Origin: Paracoccaceae bacterium | Lineage (GTDB): Bacteria > Pseudomonadota > Alphaproteobacteria > Rhodobacterales > Rhodobacteraceae | Assembly: GCA_020425125.1 (NCBI GenBank) | Contig: JAGQRV010000009.1 | Coordinates: 1-45,152 of the forward strand | DNA length: 45,152 nucleotides | Direction of reading: 5' to 3' | Part shown: one piece after another, positions 14,529 to 23,319 of the stretch | Layout: every line of letters starts with the position of its first letter | Numbering within the stretch: position 1 is the stretch's first letter | Program-made: the position numbers and the translations under genes | Notes under the pieces: model-generated | What the model saw: the letters and a program-made list of their open reading frames with translations, nothing else | Told to the model about the DNA's origin: nothing | Databases searched by the model: none

Positions 14529-16884
14529 CATCCAGCCCGGAAAGGGGGGGCTTCTCAGCGGGCTGTCGCTGATCTGGCTGGTTCCCGTCGTGGCCATCGG
14601 CATCACGCTGGCGATGGTCTGGCAGGCCTATTCGGACCGGGGCCCGCAGATCGAGATCGTGTTCGACAATGCCGAAGGCGTGGTCGCGAACGAGACCGTG
14701 CTGAAATACCGCAATGTCGATATCGGCAAGGTCGAGGAAGTGCATTTTGCCGACGACCTGCGTAAGGTCATCGTCTCGGTGCGACTGGACAAGTCCATCG
14801 CGCAATATGCGGATTCAAAGGCCCAGTTCTGGATCGTCCGTCCCGAAGTCTCGGCGCAAGGGATCAGCGGTCTCACCACGCTTCTCGGCGGCGTCTTTCT
14901 GGAAGCCTCGCTGGACGAGAAGCCGGGGGAACCGCAGATGCATTTCACCGGGCTGTCCGGTCGTCCGCTGATCAGCGGGAACGAGAAGGGCATCGAGTTC
15001 GTCCTGTCCGCGCCGTCCGGCGGAACGATCGAAGCCGGCGCGCCGATCATCTACAAGGGCGTCAGCGTCGGCCTGATCGATCGGCCCGAACTGAGCGCGG
15101 ATGGCAAGGAAGTCACGGCCAAGGCGTTCGTGCGCGCGCCCTACGACCAGCTCGTCACCACGAATTCGCGGTTCTGGGGCGCATCCGGCGTCCGTGTCGA
15201 CCTGAGCACGAGCGGCCTTCAGGTCGACATCGCCAACCTCTCCGCATTGATCCAGGGCGGGTTGGAATTCGAGGACATGGAGGCGGGCGGCGGTCAGGTC
15301 GAGAAGGGGCATGTATTCTCGGTCTACGCCTCGCGCGACGCGGCCAGCAGCGATACGACGACCGTTCTTGCCGGTCCATCGGTCTCCTATGCCGCCATCT
15401 TCGACAGTTCGATCCTCGGTCTGAGCATTGGCGCGCCCATCCAGTACCAGGGCCTGACCATCGGCACTGTCACGGGGACCAGCGGTGTGGTCAGCGGGGT
15501 CGGCGCCGCCGCCGCCGTCGAAATGCGGGTCGACATGCGGATCGTGCCGGGCCGGCTCGGGATCGACGGCGGTGACATCGAGGCAAAGACCGCTTCGCTG
15601 ATGAAGGATCTCGTCGCCCAGGGCTGGCGCGTGCGGTTGGCGGGGCAGGGTCTGCTCGGGATGTCGCTGAAGGTCGACCTCGTGAAGGTGGCGGATGCGC
15701 CGCCGGAACAGATCGTTCAGGGCCCCGACGGGACCCCGATCCTGCCGCGGACCAAGGAAGTCTCGACGGATCTGGCCGAGACCGCGCGGACGGCAATGAA
15801 CCGGCTTCAAGCGCTCCCGATCGAGCGGATCGCCGACTCGGTGGCGGAGCTCCTCGACAACCTCAACCAGGTTGTCGCCTCGAATGCGGTGCGCGAGGCT
15901 CCGGGCGAGGTCGTGGGACTGGTCGGGGATCTCCGCTCCGTCGTCACGTCCGAAGCGGTCAAGGGAGCGGTGTCGGGTGCCAGCGACTCCCTGACCAGCC
16001 TCAGCCAGATCCTAGAGCAGATGCGCGAAGGCGGCGCCGTGGCGAACCTGATCTCGATCATCGACGAGGCCAACGGAATTGCCCAGTCGCTCGACCAGAC
16101 CGCCACCGGCTTGCCCCAGCTGACCGAGAAGCTGTCGAATCTCGCCGATACCGCGGCGTCGTTGCCGCTCGACAAGCTGATCGACCAGGCGGACGCCGTG
16201 CTGGCCTCCGCGAACGGTCTGATCCAGTCGCCGGGCGTGCAGGGATTGCCGGAGCAGCTCGGCGCCACGCTCCAGGAACTGGACAAGGCGGTGTCGAACG
16301 TGACCGGGATCACCCAGCGCGTGGCCGACAGCACCGCGCTGACCAACCTGCTGGCGGCGCTCGACCGGACGGACTCGATTTCCCGGTCGATCGACCAGAC
16401 ATCCCAAGGATTGCCGGCGCTCGTCGACAAGATCAATGCCGTTGCGAGCGAGGCTCAGGCGTTGCCGCTCGACCAGCTTGTCACCTCGGCCACCGATCTG
16501 GTGAACAGCGCCAATGCCTTGGTCAGTTCAGACGATACGGCAAGGCTCCCGGCGGCTCTTGGATCGGCACTGGATCAGGTAGCTGCGGCCCTCGCCGAAC
16601 TGCGCGAGGGTGGTGCGGTGAACAACCTGAACACCACGCTTGCCTCGGCTAGTTCGGCGGCCGACGCGATCTCGCAAGCGGCGGCGCGGCTGCCGGAACT
16701 TGCCAACCGGCTCGACGCGCTGTCGCAACAGGCGCAAGGGGTGCTGGCCGCCTATGACAGCCGGTCGCCGTTCAACTCACAGACCGTTACGGCGCTGCGC
16801 GACCTCAGTGTCGCAGCCCGGGCGGTGACCTCGCTTGCCCAGTTCATCGAGCGCAAGCCCAACGCCCTGCTGATCGGACGATGA
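14500..16884 (+). CDS. pqiB: PqiB: three-MCE-domain intermembrane lipid transport protein with extended repeat tail
   Basis: A 794-residue protein: an N-terminal anchor helix at about 22-43 (LIWLVPVVAIGITLAMVW), then three MCE domains at about 46-145, 163-275 and 290-395 (VLKYRNVDIGKVEEV; PIIYKGVSVGLID; PIQYQGLTIGTVTG). From about 400 a long helical region forms the needle or tunnel that bridges the periplasm. E. coli PqiB is about 546 residues, so this one is about 250 longer. The excess is a roughly 95-residue repeat at 509-770. The C-terminus (LRDLSVAARAVTSLAQFIERKP) is the canonical PqiB end. The GTG start is preceded by GAGGAAG. Confidence 0.93.
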   Translation: MNDPVPGEPDIQPGKGGLLSGLSLIWLVPVVAIGITLAMVWQAYSDRGPQIEIVFDNAEGVVANETVLKYRNVDIGKVEEVHFADDLRKVIVSVRLDKSIAQYADSKAQFWIVRPEVSAQGISGLTTLLGGVFLEASLDEKPGEPQMHFTGLSGRPLISGNEKGIEFVLSAPSGGTIEAGAPIIYKGVSVGLIDRPELSADGKEVTAKAFVRAPYDQLVTTNSRFWGASGVRVDLSTSGLQVDIANLSALIQGGLEFEDMEAGGGQVEKGHVFSVYASRDAASSDTTTVLAGPSVSYAAIFDSSILGLSIGAPIQYQGLTIGTVTGTSGVVSGVGAAAAVEMRVDMRIVPGRLGIDGGDIEAKTASLMKDLVAQGWRVRLAGQGLLGMSLKVDLVKVADAPPEQIVQGPDGTPILPRTKEVSTDLAETARTAMNRLQALPIERIADSVAELLDNLNQVVASNAVREAPGEVVGLVGDLRSVVTSEAVKGAVSGASDSLTSLSQILEQMREGGAVANLISIIDEANGIAQSLDQTATGLPQLTEKLSNLADTAASLPLDKLIDQADAVLASANGLIQSPGVQGLPEQLGATLQELDKAVSNVTGITQRVADSTALTNLLAALDRTDSISRSIDQTSQGLPALVDKINAVASEAQALPLDQLVTSATDLVNSANALVSSDDTARLPAALGSALDQVAAALAELREGGAVNNLNTTLASASSAADAISQAAARLPELANRLDALSQQAQGVLAAYDSRSPFNSQTVTALRDLSVAARAVTSLAQFIERKPNALLIGR
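16024..16809 (+). repeat. Internal repeats of about 95 codons in the PqiB tail
   Basis: Residues 509-600, 608-700 and a partial copy at 702-770 share an ordered set of motifs. The first is (R)EGGAV-NL or DSTAL-NLL, then SxxQTxxGLPxLxxKL, then ASLPLDKLIDQAD / QALPLDQLVTSAT, and finally ASANGLIQS / NSANALVSS. The predicted structure is helical. The repeats would lengthen the periplasm-spanning tunnel. The alignment was made by eye. Confidence 0.7.
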
Positions 16885-17444
16885 AGATGATGTCGAGACT
16901 GCCCCTGCTCTTCGTCCTTGCGCTGCTGGCCGGTTGCAGCACCAGCGCACAATTGCTGGTCCCGCCCGCCTCGCCGTCGCTTCGGGTCCGTCCCGCGGTC
17001 AGTTCGATCGAGGTGCGCGACATGTCCCTGCCGCGTTACGCTGCTGGTGACGAGGTGGTGGTCCTCAACTCGGACGGCGAGGTCGATGCGCTCCGTGGCA
17101 CGGTCTGGGCGGACGATCCCGAACGCAGTTTGACGCTGGCCCTGTCCGAAAACCTTGCAACCATCACCGGCGCGCGGGTCTCGACAGAACCATGGCCGTT
17201 CCTGGAGCCGCCCGGCGTCTCGATCTCCGTTCGCGTGACGCGGCTTCTGGCGACCGAAGGCGGGATGCTGCAATTTTCCGGCCAGTACGCGATTGCTCCG
17301 GTCACGTCGGGCCTCGCGGACCGGTCCGGACAATTCGCGATTTCCGTTCCGATCGGAGGAAATTCGGCACAGGCGATCGCTCTGGCGCAGAGCCAGGCCG
17401 TCGCCAACCTCGCCGAGACCCTGGCGCGGCGCATCGGGCGCTGA
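16881..17444 (+). CDS. pqiC: PqiC-type outer-membrane lipoprotein (ABC-type transport auxiliary lipoprotein)
   Basis: A 187-residue lipoprotein. The signal sequence ends at the lipobox LLAGC, with Cys19 lipidated. The mature part carries PqiC-family segments (IEVRDMSLPRYAAGDEVVVLN; AQSQAVANLAETLARRI). Its ATG overlaps the pqiB stop (ATGA), completing a pqiA-pqiA-pqiB-pqiC operon. PqiC homologues cap the PqiB tunnel at the outer membrane. A short CTGAGC/GCTCAG hairpin at 17441-17457 spans the stop codon and may mark the transcript end, though it lacks a T-run. Confidence 0.85.
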   Translation: MKMMSRLPLLFVLALLAGCSTSAQLLVPPASPSLRVRPAVSSIEVRDMSLPRYAAGDEVVVLNSDGEVDALRGTVWADDPERSLTLALSENLATITGARVSTEPWPFLEPPGVSISVRVTRLLATEGGMLQFSGQYAIAPVTSGLADRSGQFAISVPIGGNSAQAIALAQSQAVANLAETLARRIGR

Positions 17445-17524
17445 GCCTGCCGCTCAGGGTCGTCCCGGCGGCAGCGCATGCAGTGGCCGAGGTGGCACTG
17501 TGATCATTGCGGACTAGGTTGCTG

Positions 17525-17545
17525 CCCGACGGGACAGTCGGGGAG
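17525..17545 (+). promoter_or_regulatory. Leader hairpin touching the amidoligase Shine-Dalgarno
   Basis: CCCGAC (17525-17530) pairs with GTCGGG (17537-17542) around a 6-nt loop. The right arm includes the first bases of the GGGGAG ribosome-binding site 5 nt before the amidoligase ATG. Folding would partly hide the site. A role in translation control is speculative. Confidence 0.3.
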
Positions 17546-17550
17546 TCGGC

Positions 17551-18549
17551 ATGGATTTTCTGGGTGAGGCGGCAAGCCCGCCACGGCAGCACACGTCGGC
17601 CGGCGACCTGCGTCGGGTGGGTGTCGAGGTCGAGTTTGCGACGGTGACTGCGGCGCAGGGGGCGGATGTGGTTCGCAACCTCTTCGGCGGCCAGATCCGC
17701 ATCGAGGATGCGCACCGCTACCACGTCGAGGGCACGCGCTTCGGCAGCTTCACGAGCGAGCTCGATTCCCGCTTCGCCCACCGTCCCAAGGAAGCCATGC
17801 ACTTGGAACCGGCGGGCGAGTCCGAGCGCATGGAAGGGATCCGGACCGAATTGCGGCGGCTCTTCGGCGAGATCTCTTCGCTGGTGATGCCGTGTGAGAT
17901 CATCTGTCCGCCGATTCCCCATGACGGGCTGGCCCAGCTCGATGCGCTTGTCTGGGCGCTCGAGGCGGCCGGTGCAGAAGGGACCCGCGCCAGTCCCTTC
18001 TACGCCTTCGGCACGCAGCTCAACGTGGAGATTGCAGACGACGATCCGGTCTGGCTTGCGGCGATGTTCAAGGCCTATCTACTGGTCTCGCCGTGGCTGC
18101 GGGCCGTCATGGGAATCGATCTGACGCGCCGGGCGGTCTCGTTCGCCGATCCGTTCCCCGAGGCTTACGTGCATCGCGTGCTCGATCCGGGCTACAGACC
18201 GGGAATCAACGATCTGATCGACGATTACCTTGCTGCAAACCCGACCAGGAACCGCGAGCTTGACATGCTGCCGCTCTTCGCATGGCTGGACGAGGATCGT
18301 GTCCGGACGCGCACCGATGATCCTCGGATCAGCGCGCGCCCGGCGTTCCACTACCGACTGCCGGACGCGAATATCGGCGAACCGGGATGGAGCCTCTGCC
18401 TAGAATGGAACCGCTGGCTTGTCGTGGAACGGCTGGCAGAGGATCGCGACCTGCTCGACCGGATGGCGCGGGACTATCTGGAACGAGCGGAGTCGGGGCA
18501 GGGCAAGGTCTGGCCGATGGCTCTCAGCCAATGGCTGATCCTGGCATGA
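17551..18549 (+). CDS. Amidoligase-family enzyme (glutamine-synthetase-like COOH-NH2 ligase)
   Basis: A 332-residue protein. The N-terminal RRVGVEVEF (GVEVEF at 24-29) is the metal-binding strand typical of amidoligase/GCS-GS-fold enzymes. ASPFYAFGTQLNVEI, SPWLRAVMGIDLT and a C-terminal CLEWNRWLVVERL match the Amidoligase_2 family. The family is predicted to form amide bonds with ATP, possibly on peptides or small amines; no substrate is established. Its stop overlaps the start of a C26 peptidase/amidotransferase gene. That pairing has been noted for this family in comparative-genomic work on amidoligases. It stands apart from the pqi operon (106-bp gap). Confidence 0.78.
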   Translation: MDFLGEAASPPRQHTSAGDLRRVGVEVEFATVTAAQGADVVRNLFGGQIRIEDAHRYHVEGTRFGSFTSELDSRFAHRPKEAMHLEPAGESERMEGIRTELRRLFGEISSLVMPCEIICPPIPHDGLAQLDALVWALEAAGAEGTRASPFYAFGTQLNVEIADDDPVWLAAMFKAYLLVSPWLRAVMGIDLTRRAVSFADPFPEAYVHRVLDPGYRPGINDLIDDYLAANPTRNRELDMLPLFAWLDEDRVRTRTDDPRISARPAFHYRLPDANIGEPGWSLCLEWNRWLVVERLAEDRDLLDRMARDYLERAESGQGKVWPMALSQWLILA

Positions 18550-19247
18550 CGCGCAACCGCCCGCGCATTGCCGTCACCACCTCGGTCCGGTCAAGCTGGC
18601 GCATCTTCCCGATGTTCGCCCTCAACATCTGGTTCGCGGGCGGTCGCGCGGTGCGCTGGACCTCGGCACGGCCGCGCGATCTCGATGACGTCGACGGGGT
18701 TGTGATCGGCGGCGGCGACGACATTTCGCCGGATATCTATGGCGGTTCTATCGTGAGTTCGGCGCGGCTGGATCACGACCGCGATGCGATGGAACGCGCC
18801 CTGGTTCTCGGCGCCCTGGCGCGGCACATGCCATTGCTCGGTGTCTGCCGCGGCGCGCAGATGATCAACGTCGCCTTGGGCGGATCGCTTTGGCAGGACG
18901 CCTACGGGGTCTATACGGCGTCTGAACGCCGCTGGACTGTCCTGCCAAGAAAGTCGGTGGTCGTGGAGCCCAACACGCGCCTGGCGCGGATCGCCGGCAA
19001 CGAGGAGATGCGCGTCAATGCGCTGCATCATCAGGCGGTCGACCGGCTGGGCAGCGGGCTGCAGATTGCTGCGCGCGACAGGGGCGGCATGATCCAGGCG
19101 GTAGAGAGGGTCGAGGCGCCGTTCATGCTCGGGGTGCAATGGCATCCCGAGCATCTGATCTATGCCAAGCGCCAGCGTGCCCTCTTCCGGGCGCTGGTCC
19201 AGGCGGTGCAGGCCAAAGCGGTTCAGGTCGCGAACGCGTCCCGGTAG
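18546..19247 (+). CDS. Class I glutamine amidotransferase-like gamma-glutamyl hydrolase (peptidase C26)
   Basis: A 233-residue protein with the C26 triad: nucleophile Cys101 in LLGVCRGAQMINVALGG, and His200/Glu202 in GVQWHPEHL. GGGDDISPDIYGG is the conserved oxyanion-strand loop seen in PuuD-like enzymes. The start ATG overlaps the amidoligase stop (ATGA), so the pair is co-translated. The likely role is to cleave a gamma-glutamyl-type amide made by, or delivered to, the ligase. Its 3' end overlaps the convergent malonyl-CoA synthetase gene by 25 bp. Confidence 0.85.
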   Translation: MTRNRPRIAVTTSVRSSWRIFPMFALNIWFAGGRAVRWTSARPRDLDDVDGVVIGGGDDISPDIYGGSIVSSARLDHDRDAMERALVLGALARHMPLLGVCRGAQMINVALGGSLWQDAYGVYTASERRWTVLPRKSVVVEPNTRLARIAGNEEMRVNALHHQAVDRLGSGLQIAARDRGGMIQAVERVEAPFMLGVQWHPEHLIYAKRQRALFRALVQAVQAKAVQVANASR

Positions 19248-20737
19248 GCGTCGCGCAGGACGTTCTTCTGCACTTTCCCCATGGTGTTCCGCGGCAGTTC
19301 CGCCCGCACTTCATAGCGCCGCGGCTGCTTGAACCGGGCCAGCGCGGCCCCCACTGCGGCTTCGATCGCGGGAATGTCCGGCGCAGTGCCCTGCTCCGGG
19401 ACCAGAACCGCAAGGACAGATTCGCCGAGATCGGGGTGCGGCACGCCGATCACGGCACTCTCGCGGATGCCGGGCTGGGCATCGAGGATGAACTCGACTT
19501 CCTTGGGGTAGATGTTGAACCCGCCCGAGATGATCAGATCCTTGCTGCGCCCGACGATGGTCAGGTAGCCGTCCGCATCGAACCGGCCCAGATCGCCGGT
19601 CCGGAAGAAGCCGTCGGGCCGCAGATCCTCGGCCGTCTTCTCGGCCATTTGCCAATATCCCTGGAAGACGTTGGGACCGCGCACCTCGACATCGCCGATC
19701 TCGCCCGGCGGCAGGGAGTCTTCGGTTCCCGGCGCGGTCACCCGAACCTCGACGTCCGGAAGCGGCGGCCCTACCGTTCCGGCGCGCCGGTCGCCTTCAT
19801 AGGGATTGGATGTATTCATCCCGGTTTCGGTCATACCGTAGCGTTCGAGGATCCGGTGGCCGGTGCGCGCTTCGAACTGCCGGTGGGTATCGGCCAAGAG
19901 CGGTGCCGATCCCGACACGAAGAGGCGCATGTGCCGCGTCAGGTCGCGGTCGAACCGCGGATCGTCGAGCAGCCGGGTGTAGAAGGTGGGAACGCCCATC
20001 AGCGCCGTTGCTTTCGGCATCCATCCGATCATCGAATCGATGTCGAATTTCGGCAGGAAGATCATCGCACCGCCGGTCAGCGCGACGACGTTGGTTGCGA
20101 CAAAAAGTCCGTGCGTGTGATAGATCGGCAGGGCATGAAGCAGCACGTCGCGGTCGCTGAAGCGCCAGAGCTCTGCAAGCGTTCGCGCGTTCGAGAGCAG
20201 GTTGCCCTGGCTCATCATCGCTCCCTTAGACCGGCCGGTGGTTCCCGAGGTGTAGAGGAAGGCCGCGAGATCGTCTTCCGTTCGCGCGACGGTCGGAAAT
20301 GTGTCCGGCTGGTCGTCGGCGGCCTCAGCAAGCGTCCCGTCGCCGGCAACGCCGAGCGTGTCGAGCCGGGCGTCCGCGCGTTCAGCCATAGCAGCAAGCG
20401 CCTCAGCCTTTCCAGGGGCGCAGACAAACAGGGCAGCGCCGGAGTTTTCAACGAAATAAGCCAGTTCTGACGGGGTGTAGGCCGTGTTGAGCGGCAGGAA
20501 CACTGCCCCGCATTGAACGGCGGCGGCGTAGAGCGCGAGCGCATCGGGCGACTTCTCGATCTGGACCGCGACGCGGTCGCCCGGACGGAGGCCGCGGATA
20601 GTCAGGGCGTGGGCGAAGCGTGCCGTGCGCGCGATGAATTCGGCGTAGCTGATCGTCACGCCGTCGGCCCGGATCAGGAAGAGCGCCGCACTGCCGGCGT
20701 GGCGTCCGAACAGGGCGTCGAAAAGAGGATTGGCCAT
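19223..20737 (-). CDS. matB: Malonyl-CoA synthetase (MatB-like acyl-CoA ligase)
   Basis: A 504-residue ANL-superfamily ligase, the same length as rhizobial MatB. The ATP loop is YTSGTTGRSKGAMMSQGN, the core motif RYGMTETGMNTSNP, the hinge GRSKDLIISGGFNIYPKEVE, and the catalytic Lys sits in LPRNTMGKVQKN. The combination of ALPIYHTHGLF and the MTETGMNTSNPYEG segment is typical of MatB. It activates malonate (possibly methylmalonate) with ATP and CoA in the cytosol. No malonyl-CoA decarboxylase (matA) or malonate transporter gene adjoins it, so it is a lone gene. TctCBA upstream may import a dicarboxylate, but linkage is speculative. Confidence 0.88.
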   Translation of the reverse strand: MANPLFDALFGRHAGSAALFLIRADGVTISYAEFIARTARFAHALTIRGLRPGDRVAVQIEKSPDALALYAAAVQCGAVFLPLNTAYTPSELAYFVENSGAALFVCAPGKAEALAAMAERADARLDTLGVAGDGTLAEAADDQPDTFPTVARTEDDLAAFLYTSGTTGRSKGAMMSQGNLLSNARTLAELWRFSDRDVLLHALPIYHTHGLFVATNVVALTGGAMIFLPKFDIDSMIGWMPKATALMGVPTFYTRLLDDPRFDRDLTRHMRLFVSGSAPLLADTHRQFEARTGHRILERYGMTETGMNTSNPYEGDRRAGTVGPPLPDVEVRVTAPGTEDSLPPGEIGDVEVRGPNVFQGYWQMAEKTAEDLRPDGFFRTGDLGRFDADGYLTIVGRSKDLIISGGFNIYPKEVEFILDAQPGIRESAVIGVPHPDLGESVLAVLVPEQGTAPDIPAIEAAVGAALARFKQPRRYEVRAELPRNTMGKVQKNVLRDAYRDAFAT

Positions 20738-20947
20738 GACACGTTTCCATCGGCTGGCGGGGCGGCGACCCTCGATTTGGGTTCGGGCCGAGTCCTAGCG
20801 GCGTGCGGTGCCTGATGCCAGAGGGCCGCTGCCGGGTGCTCGCTTTCGATCTGTCCACAGCTTTTTTCGGCGCCGGTTAGAAATGGTTAACTTTTGCCTC
20901 GCTACGGTCTCGGCGTGCAGTGGGTGTGTGGCGAGTGACAAAGTGCG

Positions 20948-22420
20948 ATGACCCTGGCAACGGAACGGGCCGGTGGCGAAGGTTACCGGCCCGACGACAT
21001 TTCTGAGCCGGCTGCGCGTGCAGCGCACCATCTGCGCCGGCCGTCCCTCGCGCCGGCCTGGATAGCGTTTGCGGCCATCCTCATCGATGCCATCCTGTTT
21101 TCCCTGGCCACCTGGTTCGCCGAATACGCGGCCACGCCCAACGACACCTTCCGCCCATGGACCGTCGCCGTTCACGGGCTGATCGCCGGGGCGGTGGCGG
21201 TCTGTACTGCCAAGGCCCTTGGCGCCTACCGAATCGAACGGATGCGGCAGGTCGTCCCCTCGATCCTGCGCGGCATGATCGCCTATGGCTGCGCGGCCTT
21301 TCTGGCCGAGGTCGTGGCCCCGCCGCAGGCCCTGGCACTGGAGACGCTGTTCATCCTTCTTGTCACCGCGGTGGTCTTCGTCGCCCCGAGCCGGCTTGCC
21401 TTCGCCTCGGTGGTGAACTGGGCAATCGAATCGGGCCTGACCCAGCGACGGGCCGTGATCTATGGCGGTGGCCCCGAAGCGGAAAAGGTCCTGCGCGCGA
21501 TTTCGTCCCGGCCCAACGACGACATCCGGGTGCACGCCGTGTTCGACGATCGCGGCAATCCGCGTGTGGCCGACCTGGCGCTGGAAGTGCCGAAGATCGG
21601 GCGCTTTGCCGACCTGGTCGGCTTCTGCCGGCGGGCCGAGATCGACATGATCCTGATCACGCTTCCGCCGACCGCCGACCGACGCATCGCCAATCTGCTC
21701 GACCGCCTCCGGGTCCTGCCCGTTCCGGTTCACCTGACGGCATTCAGTTCGGATTACAGCTTTCGCGACGACCGCGGGTCGATCAGCACCCTGATTCCCG
21801 CCAGCTTCCGCCCGGAGCGGAGGATCGCCAAGCTCTGCTTCGATGTCGCCATCGGATCGCTGCTGCTGATCCTGTTGTCGCCGGTAATGCTGGGCGCGGC
21901 CATTGCCATCCGGCTTGACAGTCCCGGACCGGTTCTGTTCCGCCAGCTCCGCCATGGTTTCAACAACCGTCCGGTCCGGATCTGGAAATTCCGCACGATG
22001 TATGCGGACCAGTGCGACCCGGCGGCGCGAAACATCGTGACCCGCGACGACCCGAGAGTGACCCGCGTCGGACGGTTCCTGCGGAAGAGCTCGATCGACG
22101 AACTGCCGCAGCTCTTCAATGTACTCTCGGGGACGCTGTCACTGGTCGGTCCGCGCCCGCATGCGCTCGATGCGCGGTCGAGCCGCCGGGTGGCATTCGA
22201 GAAGATCGTCGACGGCTATTCGGCACGCCACCGCCTGCCCCCCGGCATCACCGGCTGGGCACAGATCAACGGCTGGAGGGGCGAGGTCAGCGACCCCGAA
22301 GCGCTGCGTGCACGGGTCGAACATGACCTTTTCTATATCGAGAACTGGTCGCTGTGGTTCGACCTGACGATCCTCTTGCGCACACCGTTCAGTCTGCTCG
22401 ACACCCGCCGCGCCTACTGA
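20948..22420 (+). CDS. Polyisoprenyl-phosphate sugar phosphotransferase (exopolysaccharide initiation)
   Basis: A 490-residue membrane enzyme. Four N-terminal helices span about 36-155, followed by a CoA-binding-like Rossmann domain (RAVIYGGGPEAEKV, about 172-185). A fifth helix at about 290-315 leads to the bacterial sugar-transferase domain (SPGPVLFRQLRHGFNNRPV, IWKFRTMYAD, SSIDELPQLFNVLSG, LVGPRPHA, PPGITGWAQING). This is the WcaJ/PssA-type architecture that loads the first sugar-1-phosphate onto undecaprenyl phosphate. No other polysaccharide genes adjoin it. The upstream region has two GGTTA words 10 bp apart at 20875-20889, ending in GTTAAC. The start codon lacks a strong Shine-Dalgarno. 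Confidence 0.92.
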   Translation: MTLATERAGGEGYRPDDISEPAARAAHHLRRPSLAPAWIAFAAILIDAILFSLATWFAEYAATPNDTFRPWTVAVHGLIAGAVAVCTAKALGAYRIERMRQVVPSILRGMIAYGCAAFLAEVVAPPQALALETLFILLVTAVVFVAPSRLAFASVVNWAIESGLTQRRAVIYGGGPEAEKVLRAISSRPNDDIRVHAVFDDRGNPRVADLALEVPKIGRFADLVGFCRRAEIDMILITLPPTADRRIANLLDRLRVLPVPVHLTAFSSDYSFRDDRGSISTLIPASFRPERRIAKLCFDVAIGSLLLILLSPVMLGAAIAIRLDSPGPVLFRQLRHGFNNRPVRIWKFRTMYADQCDPAARNIVTRDDPRVTRVGRFLRKSSIDELPQLFNVLSGTLSLVGPRPHALDARSSRRVAFEKIVDGYSARHRLPPGITGWAQINGWRGEVSDPEALRARVEHDLFYIENWSLWFDLTILLRTPFSLLDTRRAY

Positions 22421-22464
22421 CGGCGAACATTCTTGCGCATGTCGATCGCCTGGGCTCGGGCCTG

Positions 22465-23319
22465 TCAGGTCCGGGAGCCGGCTTCGGATCCTAGGCCCGC
22501 GTTGCGCCGATTCAGGTGCAGCCGGCGGACGAACGCGACGAGGAACATCCCCGTCAGCACCAGCACGATGGTCGGCGCCGGGGCGCTGTCGATGAAGAAG
22601 CTCGCGTAGACGCCGGCTTCGCAGGCGGCGACGGTGACAGCTACCGCGACCAGAAGCATCCGCCCGAAGCTGCGCACCAGGAGGAAGGCGATGGCGCCGG
22701 GCGAGATCAGCAATGCCACCGCCAGGATGATGCCGACCGAACTGAGCGTGGCGACAATGGTCAGCGACAGGATCACCAGCAGGCCATAGTGGAGAAGAGC
22801 GACCGGAAGGCCGCTGACCCGCGCCTGGGCCGGATCGAAGGCGTGCAGCAGGAAGTCCTTCCACTTCAGGACAAAGACAGCCGTGACCGCGGCCCCGATT
22901 ACACCGGATGTCAGAAGGTCGTCGCGGCCGACCCCCAACATGTCCCCGAACAACACGTGATCGAGATGCTGGTCGGTGGTGATCGCCGTGAAGAGGACGA
23001 TTCCGAGGCCGAACATGCCAGAGAACACCACACCCATCACCGTGTCCTGCTTGACGCGGCTGTTGCTTTGCAGGAACCCGGTCAGGAGGGCGCAGACCAT
23101 GCCGGCGGCAAAGGCGCCCACGATCAGGGGAATGCCGACGACATAGGCGATCACGATGCCGGGCAGCACGGCGTGGCTGGTCGCGTCGCCCATCAGCGAC
23201 CAGCCCCGGAGCACCAAGAAACAGGATAGAAGCGCCGTCGGCACCGAGATGAGTGCAGCGACGGCGAAGGCGTTCTGCATGAACGGAAACTGGAACGGCA
23301 GCAGAAGCGCCTCGGTCAT
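22465..23319 (-). CDS. sitD: Manganese/iron-type ABC transporter permease, second subunit (SitD-like)
   Basis: A 284-residue permease of the ABC-3 family with about eight hydrophobic helices. LRGWSLMGDATSHAVLPGIVIAY is the conserved region of metal permeases. GILAVALLISPGAIAFLLVRSF-like sequence near 205-230 is also typical. The ATG at 23319 overlaps the stop of the upstream permease (ATGA). It is the last gene of sitA-sitB-sitC-sitD and converges on the sugar-transferase gene with a 44-bp gap. The metal is inferred from the binding protein: Mn(II) or Fe(II), less likely Zn(II). Confidence 0.88.
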   Translation of the reverse strand: MTEALLLPFQFPFMQNAFAVAALISVPTALLSCFLVLRGWSLMGDATSHAVLPGIVIAYVVGIPLIVGAFAAGMVCALLTGFLQSNSRVKQDTVMGVVFSGMFGLGIVLFTAITTDQHLDHVLFGDMLGVGRDDLLTSGVIGAAVTAVFVLKWKDFLLHAFDPAQARVSGLPVALLHYGLLVILSLTIVATLSSVGIILAVALLISPGAIAFLLVRSFGRMLLVAVAVTVAACEAGVYASFFIDSAPAPTIVLVLTGMFLVAFVRRLHLNRRNAGLGSEAGSRT

